Notes: a model not told the origin generated them from the sequence alone. 64,000 bases of DNA from Alphaproteobacteria bacterium (GCA_030425925.1 JAUHZO010000001.1:124001-188000), one strand, 5' to 3'; shown: positions 1-10,292, numbered from the stretch's first letter. Numbers and translations: made by a program.

Positions 1-423
1 AACGCCTTCACGGCGATGTACAACAACCTGATGCTGGCCGACAGCGGGCTGACCAAGCTCGAGCGCGAGATGATCGCGGTGGTGGTGTCCTCGGTCAACC
101 GCTGCTTCTACTGCCTGACGGCGCATGGCGCGGCGGTCCGGGCGCTGTCGGGCGATCCGAAACTGGGCGAGATGCTGGTGATGAACTGGCGGGTGGCCGA
201 TCTGAACACGCGCCAGCGCGCGATGCTGGGTTTTGCCGAAAAGATCACCCGGGCGTCGTCCGAGATCGCCGAATACGACCGCGAGGCGCTGCGCGATGCC
301 GGGTTTTCGGAGCGCGACATCTGGGACATCGCCAATGTCGCGGGCTTTTTCAACATGACCAACCGGGTCGCCAGCGCCACCGACATGCGCCCGAACGATG
401 ATTACCACGCGCAGGCGCGCTGA
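1..423 (+). CDS. AhpD-like peroxidase-related enzyme (5' end missing)
   Basis: The reading frame is open from the first base of the window, so the gene starts upstream and only its C-terminal ~140 residues are present. The motif CFYCLTAH is the CxxC-plus-His redox centre of the carboxymuconolactone decarboxylase/AhpD superfamily, and the helical remainder fits the 'uncharacterised peroxidase-related' subgroup of about 190 residues. Members reduce peroxides through the two cysteines; the physiological reductant here is unknown. The last 26 bases overlap the start of the next gene, suggesting translational coupling. Family is fairly certain, substrate is not. Confidence 0.85.
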   Translation, partial: NAFTAMYNNLMLADSGLTKLEREMIAVVVSSVNRCFYCLTAHGAAVRALSGDPKLGEMLVMNWRVADLNTRQRAMLGFAEKITRASSEIAEYDREALRDAGFSERDIWDIANVAGFFNMTNRVASATDMRPNDDYHAQAR

Positions 424-1321
424 ACCGGTCCTTGTGGCGGCGCTGCTGGCCGGGGGCGTGGCCGCGCAGGACCTGTCGCTGCCCGCGGGGGCCGAAGAGA
501 CCTTCGGCTTTTCCCGCGACAGCGGGGCCTATGATCTGCCGGTGGGTCCCTGGCATCCCGAGACCGGGCTGCCCACCCGCCGCGTCGAGGGCGGGGTGAC
601 GATCCAGGCCTTCCGCATCGACAGCGTCGGGCTGACGCCGCAACAAGTGCTGCTGCCGCTGCGCGCGCAATTGCAGGAGGCGGGGTTCCGCGTGCTCCTG
701 GACTGTCTGGCCGCGGCCTGCGGCGGCTTTGACTTCCGCTTTGCCACCACGGTCCTGCCCGCGCCGCAGATGTATGTGGATCTGAGCGATTTCCACTTTC
801 TCGCCATGCAGGACGACAGCGGCGCGGCGGTGTCGGTGCTGGCCAGCCGCGACCGCACCGCCGGGTTCGTGCAGATCGTGCGGGCCGGAGGGGGCGACGG
901 CGACATCCGCACCGATGCCGCCCTGCCCCGGGGCGCCCCGGTGGGCGACATTGCCCACAGGCTGGAGGCCGATGGCCATGTGGTGCTGCCCGATCTGGTC
1001 TTTGGCACCGGCGCCTCCACGCTTGGCTCGGGCGCTGTGGCCTCGCTGGACGCGCTGGCGGGCTATCTGCGCGACTTCCCCGACCGCCGCGTGCTGTTCG
1101 TGGGCCATACCGATGCCACCGGATCGCTGGAGGCCAACCAGGCGGTCAGCCTGCGCCGGGCGCAGGCGGCGGTGGATTACCTGCGCGACCGTCACGACAT
1201 TCCCGCCCGCCAGATCGACGCGCAGGGCGCGGGCTACCTGGCCCCCATCGCGTCGAACCTGACACCCGAGGGGCGCGAGACCAACCGCCGGGTCGAGGCG
1301 GTGCTGCTGTCGACGGAATAG
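398..1321 (+). CDS. exported OmpA-family protein
   Basis: The 307-residue product begins with a basic N-terminus and a hydrophobic stretch ending in GVAAQ, a likely Sec signal peptide, which supports the ATG at 398 even though it overlaps the upstream gene by 26 bp. Residues about 195-305 form an OmpA/MotB-type peptidoglycan-binding domain, with GHTDATGS, an internal RRAQAAVDYL helix and the terminal ETNRRVEAVLL. The middle ~150 residues resemble nothing I can name. It probably sits in the periplasm or outer membrane, bound to the wall. It ends about 110 bp before a convergent hydrolase gene. Confidence 0.82.
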   Translation: MITTRRRAEPVLVAALLAGGVAAQDLSLPAGAEETFGFSRDSGAYDLPVGPWHPETGLPTRRVEGGVTIQAFRIDSVGLTPQQVLLPLRAQLQEAGFRVLLDCLAAACGGFDFRFATTVLPAPQMYVDLSDFHFLAMQDDSGAAVSVLASRDRTAGFVQIVRAGGGDGDIRTDAALPRGAPVGDIAHRLEADGHVVLPDLVFGTGASTLGSGAVASLDALAGYLRDFPDRRVLFVGHTDATGSLEANQAVSLRRAQAAVDYLRDRHDIPARQIDAQGAGYLAPIASNLTPEGRETNRRVEAVLLSTE

Positions 1322-1355
1322 ACCTGCGCCGGCCTCTCCTGCCATGCCCGACCTT

Positions 1356-1420
1356 GTCCCGGACATGCTCCGGGACCTCTTGCCGTCGCCGTGCAGGAGG
1401 TCCCGGATCGGGTCCGGGAC
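1356..1420. repeat. tandem identical hairpins between convergent genes
   Basis: Two hairpins share the same 8-bp arms, GTCCCGGA-N5-TCCGGGAC, at 1356-1376 and 1400-1420. Inner and outer arms can also pair with each other (TCCGGGACCTC at 1369-1379 with GAGGTCCCGGA at 1397-1407). They lie in the 109-bp gap between two convergent stop codons and could act as a bidirectional terminator. The GTCCCGGA/TCCGGGAC word looks like a dispersed intergenic palindrome. There is no T tract. Confidence 0.6.
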
Positions 1421-1430
1421 CCGTGTCGGC

Positions 1431-2447
1431 TCAGAGCCCGAGCGCGGCGGCCATGATGTCGAGGATCCGCGCGTGCACCGCGGCGCGGTCGGTGCCGGCA
1501 GGATCGGTGCAGACGGCATCGTCGTTTTCCTCTTCCAGGATCGCCGCCCCCATCGGCTGGCAGACCGGCAAGACCGAGAAATGTGCGGCGGGCGCGATCC
1601 ATGTCACCCTTGCCTCCGGCAGCAGGTCGGAAAGGCCGCTGGCCTCCACATCGGTGGCATAAAGACGGTCCTCACCCTGCCCAAGCCCGACGATCTGCAC
1701 CGGAACGTCCAGACCGGCGACATCCCCGGGCGCAAGCCCCCAATGCAGGCCCGGGTCGATGGCAAGGACCATGTCCACCCGGTCGTCGGCATAGTCCGCG
1801 TCCCAGAGCCGGGCGTCCAGCGCCGTCAGGTCCACCCCCGCCCGGTCGATGTCGGCGCAATGGGAACTGCGGCCCTGCGCCGCCTTGCAGCTTGCGGCGT
1901 AGCCCGCGAGATTGCCGCGCACCCCGCCCAGCGACAGCGCCGTCCAGCCGCCAAAGGAGAACCCGGCCGCCATCACCGGCCCCGTGGCCATCGGTGCGAA
2001 ATCGGACGTGGCCAGCCAGTCCAGCATGTGGGACATGTCCTGCGCCCGCGTGCCGTGCTCCAGGCCGCGAACGAAATCGAAATCCCGGGTGGAGCTGTTG
2101 GGATGGTTGACGGTCACCACAAGCGCCCCGCGTTCCGCAAGACCCGCGGCCAGCCATTGCAGCGTGTTGTAGTTCCCGCCCAGCCCATGGCTGAGCAGCA
2201 CCACCGGGTAGGCCCCGGGCGCAGGCTCCGCATCGCGCTGCACTTCGGTGCCAAGAAACACCGGATTCTCGGCAAAGGGCGCGCCGGGGGCTGGTGCCGC
2301 CGGATACCAGATCGCCGCCTGCATGGCGCGGTCGTGATGCGGCACTGTCACCTGAAACTCGGCGACCGCGGCGGCGGTGTCCGCCAGCGCGCCCGTGGCC
2401 AGAACGGCCAGGGTGGCCAGGGCGGAAAGAGATGTGCGTGTGATCAT
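1431..2447 (-). CDS. exported alpha/beta hydrolase (dienelactone-hydrolase-like)
   Basis: The product is 338 residues, beginning with a signal peptide (MITRTSLSALATL...GALA). The ATG at 2447 is preceded by GGAG at a normal distance, so longer in-frame starts were rejected. VVLLSHGLGGN is the oxyanion-hole strand-loop and GFSFGG the nucleophile elbow (GxSxG). PAAHFSVLP near the C-terminus likely carries the catalytic His. The family (COG4188-type) includes lipase or platelet-activating-factor acetylhydrolase-like esterases; the substrate is unknown. It is transcribed divergently from the AraC-type gene at 2562 and is its obvious candidate target. Confidence 0.85.
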   Translation of the reverse strand: MITRTSLSALATLAVLATGALADTAAAVAEFQVTVPHHDRAMQAAIWYPAAPAPGAPFAENPVFLGTEVQRDAEPAPGAYPVVLLSHGLGGNYNTLQWLAAGLAERGALVVTVNHPNSSTRDFDFVRGLEHGTRAQDMSHMLDWLATSDFAPMATGPVMAAGFSFGGWTALSLGGVRGNLAGYAASCKAAQGRSSHCADIDRAGVDLTALDARLWDADYADDRVDMVLAIDPGLHWGLAPGDVAGLDVPVQIVGLGQGEDRLYATDVEASGLSDLLPEARVTWIAPAAHFSVLPVCQPMGAAILEEENDDAVCTDPAGTDRAAVHARILDIMAAALGL

Positions 2448-2515
2448 GGGGTTTACTCCGTGAAGCGTTTCGATGACATCAGACATGGCAAAGACCACGC
2501 CGCCCCGCGTCCCAT

Positions 2516-2552
2516 GTCCGGTTTTCGGACGTCCTGAAACCGGTTCTTGGAC
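2516..2552. promoter_or_regulatory. paired direct repeats, candidate AraC-type operator
   Basis: CCGGTTTTCGGAC (2518-2530) and CCGGTTCTTGGAC (2540-2552) match at 11 of 13 bases and are exactly 22 bp apart, two helical turns, the usual layout for AraC-family binding. Each also lies in a dyad: GTCCG-GTTTT-CGGAC at 2516-2530, and GTCC-N3-AACCGGTT-N3-GGAC at 2531-2552. The site is 9 bp before the regulator's ATG and about 70 bp before the divergent hydrolase gene. Confidence 0.6.
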
Positions 2553-2561
2553 AAAGCCCCC

Positions 2562-3602
2562 ATGATGCCCACCTTTCCCGTGCCCGTCTTTGCCTCGGCG
2601 CTCCTGCTGGTGCTGGCGGTGCATGTCGCGATGCGGACGGCGCGCGCCTGGGGCCTGGCCGCGCTGATCGGGGCCTGCGCGGTGCAGGCCTTGCTGATTG
2701 CCCTGGTGCAGCATTACGGCGTCGCGAGCCTGCGGTTCGCGCAGGCGCTTGGCGCGTCGCTGATCCCGCCGCTGGCCTGGCTGGCGCTGACACAAGGTTC
2801 CCGGCGGTCCCTGACATGGCGCGATGCGCGCCATGCGGCGGGGCCTGCGGGCGTGGTCGTGCTGACGGTGCTGTTGCCCGCGGGGTTGGACGCGGCGATT
2901 CCGCTTTTCTACATCGGCTACGGCACAGCGATCCTGCGTGTGGCGTGGGACGGCGCGGACGCCCTTGCGCGCGCCCGGCTGGACAGCGGCGACACGTCCC
3001 TGCGCGTCTGGCAGGCGATTGGCGCGGCCATGCTGCTGTCGGCCCTGGCCGACCTGCTGATCCTGGCCGCGATCCTGGGCGGGCAGCCGCATTTGCCTGC
3101 GCTGATCGTGAGCTTTGTCACCTCCCTGACGCTGTTGGGCATCGGCTGGGTGGCCCTGTCACCCGGCCTGGCCCCGCCGGAACCGGACGCGGCCACTCCC
3201 GACCCGGCCACAGCCGGGCCCGTCCAGCCCCCGCCCGCCGAGGAAGACCGCGCCCTGGTCGCCCGGCTGGAGGCCTTGATGGAAGACGACCGGCTCTACC
3301 TCGATCCCGACCTGACGCTGGAGCGTCTGGCCCGCCGCCTGCAGGTGCCGCGCAAGGTGCTGTCGGCGGCGGTCAATCGCTGCACGGGCGAGAACGTCTC
3401 GCGCTTCATCAATGCCCGCCGCATCGCCCATGCCTGCGCCGTGATCGCCCGGGGCCGCCCGGTGACCGAAGCCTGGCTGGCCTCCGGTTTCAACACCCGG
3501 TCGAATTTCAACCGCGAGTTCCGGCGCATCCGGGGCTGCGCCCCCAGCGCCTGGCAGCCGGATCCCACGGAAAAAGACCCCGGCAGGGCTGCCGGGGCCT
3601 GA
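2562..3602 (+). CDS. AraC-family regulator with N-terminal membrane segments
   Basis: The product is about 346 residues. The first ~210 contain six or seven hydrophobic helices (such as VFASALLLVLAVHVA, AALIGACAVQALLIALV, LLILAAILGG, SFVTSLTLLGIGWVAL), a membrane sensor arrangement seen in a subset of AraC proteins. After a Pro/Ala-rich linker comes a C-terminal AraC-type DNA-binding domain (about 240-340), with LTLERLARRLQVPRKVLSAA as the first helix-turn-helix and EAWLASGFNTRSNFNREFRR as the second. Two adjacent ATG codons (2562, 2565) are possible starts. The ligand is unknown. The coding 3' end contains the terminator of the convergent LysR gene. Confidence 0.85.
   Translation: MMPTFPVPVFASALLLVLAVHVAMRTARAWGLAALIGACAVQALLIALVQHYGVASLRFAQALGASLIPPLAWLALTQGSRRSLTWRDARHAAGPAGVVVLTVLLPAGLDAAIPLFYIGYGTAILRVAWDGADALARARLDSGDTSLRVWQAIGAAMLLSALADLLILAAILGGQPHLPALIVSFVTSLTLLGIGWVALSPGLAPPEPDAATPDPATAGPVQPPPAEEDRALVARLEALMEDDRLYLDPDLTLERLARRLQVPRKVLSAAVNRCTGENVSRFINARRIAHACAVIARGRPVTEAWLASGFNTRSNFNREFRRIRGCAPSAWQPDPTEKDPGRAAGA
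3571..3597 (-). terminator. intrinsic terminator of the lysR gene
   Basis: On the minus strand a 9-bp stem, CCCCGGCAG/CTGCCGGGG (3578-3597), is followed by TCTTTTT. It lies 40 bp downstream of the LysR stop, inside the last codons of the convergent AraC gene, so the AraC C-terminus is encoded by another gene's terminator. Confidence 0.75.
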
Positions 3603-3637
3603 GGTGGCCTTGGGTCAAGGCTGGGGGAAGTCGCGTG

Positions 3638-4543
3638 TCACCAGGCCTGCGGACCCTTTTCCGCAAACACATGGACCAGAAAATCGATGAAGGCGCGCAC
3701 CTTGGGCTGGGTAAAGCGGCCCGGCGGGTAGACGGCATAGATGCCCTGCGTCTCGACGGGCAGATCGGGGATTGCATCCTCGACCAGCCCGGCCTCCATC
3801 GCCTCGTGATAGAGGTAGGAGGGCAGATAGGCGATGCCCAGACCGGCCACGCAGGCGTTCAAGAGCGACTGGCCGTCATTCACGCTGAGCCACCCGGCCG
3901 TGCGCACCTGGCGCTTTTCGCCCGACGGCGCGGTCAGCTTCCACACATTGCCCGAGGCCTGGTTCGAATAATGCAGCAGCTTGTGTTCGTTCAGATCGTC
4001 GATCCGCGCCGGGCGGCCGAACTTGTCGAAATAGGCCGGTGCCGCGATCATCCGCTTGGTGGTCTCGGTCAGCTTGCGGGCGCGCAGCGTGCTGTCTTCC
4101 AGCTCGCCGATCCGCACCGCCATGTCGAAGCCTTCGGAAATCAGTTCCACATAGCGGTTGTTCAGCACCATGTTGACCGTGATGTCCGGGAATTCCGCCA
4201 GGAAATCGCCCAGCACCGGGCTGAGGTGATTGACCCCGAAATCCGTGGCCACGCTGATCCGCAGCAGTCCCGAAGGCGCCGATTGCATCGAGGTCACCAG
4301 CGCATCCGCCTCGCCCGCGTCGTTCAGCACGCGGCGCGCGCGGTCGTAATAGGCCAGGCCGATCTCGGTCGGCGACACGCGGCGCGTGGTCCGGTTCAAG
4401 AGCCGCGCGCCAAGACGCGCTTCCAGAGACGAGACATGTTTCGACACGGCGGATTTGGAGATGCCCATCTTCTTGGCCGCGTCGGTGAATCCCCCCTGAT
4501 CCACGACGGTGGCAAAGGCCTCCATTTCTGTCAGACGATCCAT
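3638..4543 (-). CDS. LysR-family transcriptional regulator
   Basis: The length of 301 residues is standard for the family. Residues 1-60 are the winged helix-turn-helix (MDRLTEMEAFATVVDQGGFT...SKSAVSKHVSSLEARLGARL), followed by the linker helix and an inducer-binding domain of the type found in the AaeR/DmlR-like subgroup (LRISVATDFG, FPDITVNMVL, GFDMAVRIGEL). It is divergent from a small exported protein gene at 4737, with two strong palindromes between them. Autoregulation plus control of that neighbour is the simplest reading. The effector is unknown. Confidence 0.92.
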   Translation of the reverse strand: MDRLTEMEAFATVVDQGGFTDAAKKMGISKSAVSKHVSSLEARLGARLLNRTTRRVSPTEIGLAYYDRARRVLNDAGEADALVTSMQSAPSGLLRISVATDFGVNHLSPVLGDFLAEFPDITVNMVLNNRYVELISEGFDMAVRIGELEDSTLRARKLTETTKRMIAAPAYFDKFGRPARIDDLNEHKLLHYSNQASGNVWKLTAPSGEKRQVRTAGWLSVNDGQSLLNACVAGLGIAYLPSYLYHEAMEAGLVEDAIPDLPVETQGIYAVYPPGRFTQPKVRAFIDFLVHVFAEKGPQAW

Positions 4544-4562
4544 TCCCGTCTCCCGCTACGTT

Positions 4563-4610
4563 CCGTTCCCGAACGGTATGCCGCCCAAAACAGGCGCAAC
4601 TTGGGCGGCA
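4563..4610. promoter_or_regulatory. two palindromes in the LysR/DUF4399 divergent region
   Basis: CCGTTC-CC-GAACGG occupies 4563-4576, 20 bp upstream of the LysR start. TGCCGCCCAA and TTGGGCGGCA form a perfect 10-bp inverted repeat with a 12-bp spacer at 4579-4610. Both suit regulator binding; the longer one could also fold as an RNA hairpin, but no T tract follows. Confidence 0.5.
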
Positions 4611-4736
4611 CGGGGACAATACGACGGTAATAAGACGCGCTGTGTGTGGCGTGGAAACAGGGGGCTGTTCAACGCCACGCCATGGTCTAGACTTTGCGGG
4701 CGGCGCAAGACCGCAATTTCCCGGGAGGACACAATC

Positions 4737-5174
4737 ATGATGACTCGCATTGCCCTGATCGCCGCGCTGGCGCTCGCCGGCCCCGCCTTGGCCCAGGGCA
4801 CACCCGCGCCCGAAGGTGCCACAGTCTACATCGCCAATCTCGAAGACGGGGCCACCGTGTCGGGCCCGGTCAAGGTGATCTTCGGCCTTGGCGGCATGGG
4901 TGTCGCGCCCGCCGGCGTGGAAAAGGAAAACACCGGCCACCATCACATCCTGGTCGACCGCCCGGCCTTTGGCGACGGCCCAGACGACGCCACCTATCTG
5001 GCCGACGGGCTGCCCGCCGACGACAACCACCGCCATTTCGGCGGCGGCCAGACCGAAACGGTGCTGGACCTGGCCCCCGGCACCCACACGCTGCAGCTGG
5101 TGCTGGGCGATCACTTCCACGTGCCGCACACGCCGCCCGTTGTCTCCGAGGTGATCACCATCACCGTCGAATGA
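4737..5174 (+). CDS. exported DUF4399 protein
   Basis: The product is 145 residues with a clear signal peptide (MMTRIALIAALALAGPALAQ) behind a GGGAGGA ribosome-binding site. The mature domain is a small beta-rich fold with conserved His clusters (GHHHILVD, DDNHRHFGGGQTET, GDHFHVPHTPP) typical of DUF4399. The clustered histidines suggest metal binding in the periplasm, but that is inference. It is divergent from the LysR gene. ATG codons at 4737 and 4740 are both usable. Confidence 0.85.
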   Translation: MMTRIALIAALALAGPALAQGTPAPEGATVYIANLEDGATVSGPVKVIFGLGGMGVAPAGVEKENTGHHHILVDRPAFGDGPDDATYLADGLPADDNHRHFGGGQTETVLDLAPGTHTLQLVLGDHFHVPHTPPVVSEVITITVE

Positions 5175-5214
5175 CGCGGTCGGGCGGAGGCCCCCGCCTC
5201 CGCCCCCTGGCCTC

Positions 5215-6636
5215 TCACTCTGCCACACCCCCGGCAGGCGGCCTGCGCCGCAGGGCCGACGCGGCCCGCTGCAGCGGCCCCGGCCCGTCGGCACCCGGCC
5301 CGGCCCAGGTCTCGTTGCGGGTGACGATCATCGTCAGCGCCAGCGCCAGAAAGGCCAGCGTGGCCCCGGCGAGCAGCGCATGATCTGCGGATTGCAGGAT
5401 CAGGTAGAGCACGCCGTAGACCAGCGACAACACGGAGCCAAGCAGCCCGGCCCGCGCGCCCAGCTTCAGCCCGGTCAGCCCGTACAGCGTCAGCAGCCCC
5501 ACCGTGGCCGCCGCCGCCAGCGCATAGGCCGGGCCAAAGCCGACATGTTCGGCATAAGACACCATCAGCAGCACGAACACGGCCTGCGCCAGCCCCATCA
5601 GCACATATTGCACCGCATGCACCGGGCGCCCCGTGCCACGCTCGATCAGAAACACGGTCAGGAAACACAGCGCGACAAACAGCCCGCCATAACGCGCGGC
5701 GCGCCAGGCCTTCTGATAGAAATCGTTGACCTCCAGATAGCGCAGGCCAAAGGCAAAAGCGCTCCGGACACGGCTCGAACTGTCCTCGCGGCTCACCTGC
5801 GCCAGGCTGCGCGCCAGGTGCGGAATACGCCAGGTCGCGCGAAACCCGTCCGGGCCGATCTCGGCCTCGTCCGGCAGGAATGCCCCCTCGAAGGACGGAT
5901 CGGGCCAGTCGCTTTGCATGTTCACCTGTGTCTCGCGCCCCACCGGGGTCAGGAACAGCCGTTCCGCCCCGTTCAGCCCCAGCCGCAACGCATAGGTGCC
6001 GCGCCCGCGCGGATCGCCGGTGGCCGCCGCAAAGCCCGCCACCCCGTCCATCGGCTCCAGCAACAGCGCCGAATCGCCCTCCACCAGCTCCGCCGCCCCG
6101 CGCAGCGCCCGGTTGCCCGACACCCGGATCTGCAGCGCGGCCTCCTCCCACAGCAGCCGCTCGCCGCTGCCCAGCACCTCCCCGGCCAGTTCCAGGCGGA
6201 ACGCGAAACTGGCCGTCAGGTCGGCGCGGTAGACCGGCACGTTGAATATCCCGCGGCTTCGGAACTGCGTGCGGGTCCGGACCGTCACGTCGAACCGCTC
6301 GGGATAGAGAAAGACCGGAGCCGCGCGGCTGACCCGCGCCTCCTGCACCTCTTCGTGGCGCTCCACCCCGGTCTTTTCATCGATCACGACCAGCCCGCTG
6401 TCCGGGTCGATCCTGCGCCGCGTCACGGTGACGATCTCGGTCTTCTCCACCGGGATCACCAGTTGCGGGCCCGAAACGATCTGCGCCCCGCCCCATTCCT
6501 GCCCGACGGTCTCCACCGTCTCGCGGGAATAGGCCTTGCGCGCCTCCACGACCTCCGAGGCCATGGAAAGCGGCCACAGCATCAGCCAGGTCAGCAGGAT
6601 GATCACGACAAAGCGCATGGCAGGGGAACGGAACAT
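5215..6636 (-). CDS. creD: inner-membrane protein CreD
   Basis: The product is 473 residues, the usual CreD length. It has an N-terminal transmembrane helix (FVVIILLTWLMLWPLSMA), a large periplasmic beta-rich domain (about 30-290) and six or so C-terminal transmembrane helices, with the family stretch LRYLEVNDFYQKAWRAARYGGLFVAL. AAGGAGG precedes the ATG at 6636. CreD is linked to envelope stress and beta-lactam/colicin tolerance in enterobacteria under CreBC. No CreBC is present here, so its control in this organism is unknown. Confidence 0.93.
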   Translation of the reverse strand: MFRSPAMRFVVIILLTWLMLWPLSMASEVVEARKAYSRETVETVGQEWGGAQIVSGPQLVIPVEKTEIVTVTRRRIDPDSGLVVIDEKTGVERHEEVQEARVSRAAPVFLYPERFDVTVRTRTQFRSRGIFNVPVYRADLTASFAFRLELAGEVLGSGERLLWEEAALQIRVSGNRALRGAAELVEGDSALLLEPMDGVAGFAAATGDPRGRGTYALRLGLNGAERLFLTPVGRETQVNMQSDWPDPSFEGAFLPDEAEIGPDGFRATWRIPHLARSLAQVSREDSSSRVRSAFAFGLRYLEVNDFYQKAWRAARYGGLFVALCFLTVFLIERGTGRPVHAVQYVLMGLAQAVFVLLMVSYAEHVGFGPAYALAAAATVGLLTLYGLTGLKLGARAGLLGSVLSLVYGVLYLILQSADHALLAGATLAFLALALTMIVTRNETWAGPGADGPGPLQRAASALRRRPPAGGVAE

Positions 6637-6741
6637 CGATGGGCCTCCTTGGGTCAGTCAGGCCGCATCCTCCACCCGGCCCCGTGCAGCCCCGCCCCGC
6701 ATCCCGTGCAGACCCCGTGCAGGGCCGCAGATAGCCCCTGG

Positions 6742-6766
6742 TCTTCTTCTTGGTAAAAATACCCCT
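6742..6766 (+). repeat. copy 1 of the TTCTTGG-type dispersed repeat
   Basis: This 25-bp word (TCTTCTTCTTGG then TAAAAATACCCCT) in the creD-fadH gap is identical, on the opposite strand, to a 25-mer inside dnaE2 (38175-38199) and differs at two positions from 34993-35017. This copy is only the left end of the longer element. Confidence 0.75.
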
Positions 6767-6797
6767 CTTCAGACGCCGCCGCCCTCCTGCCGCAGGG

Positions 6798-8886
<2,089 letters not shown>

Positions 8887-8913
8887 CAGATCGAACGGGT
8901 CTATCTCTGCGCC

Positions 8914-9492
8914 ATGACCATGACAGACCTGCCCGAAATCGAAATCACCTCAGCCGCGGCGCTCTGGGACTGGCTGGACACATATCACGCGGCCTCGGGC
9001 AGCGTGTGGCTGGTCACCCGGAAAAAGACGGCCGGTGACGGGTACGTGTCGCGCGACGAGGTGCTGGACGCCCTGATCGCGTTCGGCTGGACCGACGGGC
9101 GGCGGAAAACCCATGCCGATCCGGCGCGCACGATGCAACTGGTCTCACCCCGCAAGCAGCAGGTCTGGGCGCAAACCTATCGCCTCCGGGCAGCCCGGCT
9201 GATCGAGGAAGGCCGCATGAGACCCGCGGGACAGGCCGCCATTGATGCTGCAATCGCATCCGGTCGCTGGACCGCCTGGCAGGATGTGGACGCGCTCGAC
9301 GTGCCTCCGGTGCTGCAAACTGCCCTGGACGCGCGCCCCGGCGCGGCGGACTGGTTTGCCGCGGCCGCCCCGTCCTATCGACGCAACGTGTTGCGTTTTC
9401 TGCGCAGCGCCAGACGGGCCGAAACACAGGCAAGGCGTGCGGCCCGCATCGCCGACCACGCCGCCCGCGGCGAAAAGCTCCCGCAATACTGA
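8914..9492 (+). CDS. YdeI/OmpD-associated family protein
   Basis: The 192-residue product has the family pattern: N-terminal AALWDWLDTYHAASGSVWLV, the central GYVSRDEVLDALIAFGWTDG (a conserved 'ALCFGWIDG'-like block) and a C-terminal OmdA segment with SYRRNVLRFLRSARRAETQARR. No signal peptide is seen, so it is cytoplasmic. Its biochemical role is not established in any organism I know of. It is divergent from fadH. Confidence 0.85.
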   Translation: MTMTDLPEIEITSAAALWDWLDTYHAASGSVWLVTRKKTAGDGYVSRDEVLDALIAFGWTDGRRKTHADPARTMQLVSPRKQQVWAQTYRLRAARLIEEGRMRPAGQAAIDAAIASGRWTAWQDVDALDVPPVLQTALDARPGAADWFAAAAPSYRRNVLRFLRSARRAETQARRAARIADHAARGEKLPQY

Positions 9493-9506
9493 GCAAAGCG
9501 CCCCGG

Positions 9507-9560
9507 CGGGACGGCGGGCGGGGCGATCCGCGGCCCTTCAGGGCCTGCGGGAGCGCCGTG
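9507..9560. repeat. GGCGGGCGGGGCG hairpin repeat, copy A
   Basis: GGGACGGCGGGCGGGGCGAT precedes a hairpin (CCGCGGCCC-TTCA-GGGCC-T-GCGG, 9528-9550) and a CGCCGTGCGCCGTCAC tail. Similar elements occur at 12433-12500 and 16222-16279, always just past the stop of a minus-strand gene, here the methyltransferase ending at 9566. Confidence 0.5.
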
Positions 9561-9565
9561 CGCCG

Positions 9566-10186
9566 TCACGCCTTGCGCGCGACCAGAAAGCGGCTGGGCA
9601 GTTTCGGCGGGTAGTCGCCGCGCTCCACGATCTCGAACCCGGCCTCGACGATCGCCGCTTCCAGCCCGGCGGGAGACAGGAAATGCACCGGTTTCGGGGC
9701 CTTGCCAAGTGCCTGCAGGACCCAGATCAGGGGGCGGAACCACGGCTTGCCCGCAAGACAGGGGGTCTTGGTCACGAACAGCCCGCCCTCGGGCAAGACA
9801 CCGTGCACATGCGCCAGAACGCCCGGCAGGTCATCCACCAGATGCAGGATGTTGAAGCCGGTGACCATGTCGAACATGGCCCCTGCGCCCGCCGTGTCGG
9901 CGCGGCTGACGGCAAAGTCCACATGTGTGGCCCCCGCCGATCCGGCCTTGTCGCGCGCGATGCGCACCATCTCGCGCGAGATATCGGTGCCAAGGATCCG
10001 GCCCGCATGCCCGGCCAGGCGCAGCGCCGTCGTCCCGGTGCCGCAGCCGATTTCCAGCACCGACATGTCCGGCCGCATCCAGTGCACCACCCGGGCCAGG
10101 GAGGCCTCGTAGGCCTCCTGGTTGCCGATCTTCTGTCGGGCATATTTTTCGGCGATCCGGTCCCAGAAGACGGCGTGGCTGGTCAT
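9566..10186 (-). CDS. class I SAM-dependent methyltransferase
   Basis: The product is 206 residues. VLEIGCGTGTTALRLAG (motif I) and ILGTDIS (motif post-I) form the SAM site, MVTGFNILHLVDDLPGVLAHVH is the Methyltransf_11-type motif III region, and GFEIVERGDYPPKLPSRFLVARK closes the fold. AAGGAG stands six bases before the ATG at 10186; a TTG six codons upstream was rejected. The substrate cannot be told; the length and C-terminus resemble small-molecule methyltransferases. Confidence 0.88.
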   Translation of the reverse strand: MTSHAVFWDRIAEKYARQKIGNQEAYEASLARVVHWMRPDMSVLEIGCGTGTTALRLAGHAGRILGTDISREMVRIARDKAGSAGATHVDFAVSRADTAGAGAMFDMVTGFNILHLVDDLPGVLAHVHGVLPEGGLFVTKTPCLAGKPWFRPLIWVLQALGKAPKPVHFLSPAGLEAAIVEAGFEIVERGDYPPKLPSRFLVARKA

Positions 10187-10257
10187 GGGCGTGCTCCTTG
10201 TCAAGTTGCGCGGACCCTATACCCGCCGCATGGACGCGCCCATCTCCCAATTCGGCA

Positions 10258-10287
10258 CGCGGTCCATGCAAATCTGCATGGACCGCG
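10258..10287 (-). terminator. 13-bp hairpin after msrA
   Basis: CGCGGTCCATGCA and TGCATGGACCGCG pair perfectly around a 4-base AATC loop, beginning 5 bp after the msrA stop on the minus strand. No T tract follows, so it may act as a factor-assisted terminator or mRNA 3'-end stabiliser. Confidence 0.55.
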
Positions 10288-10292
10288 CGGGT

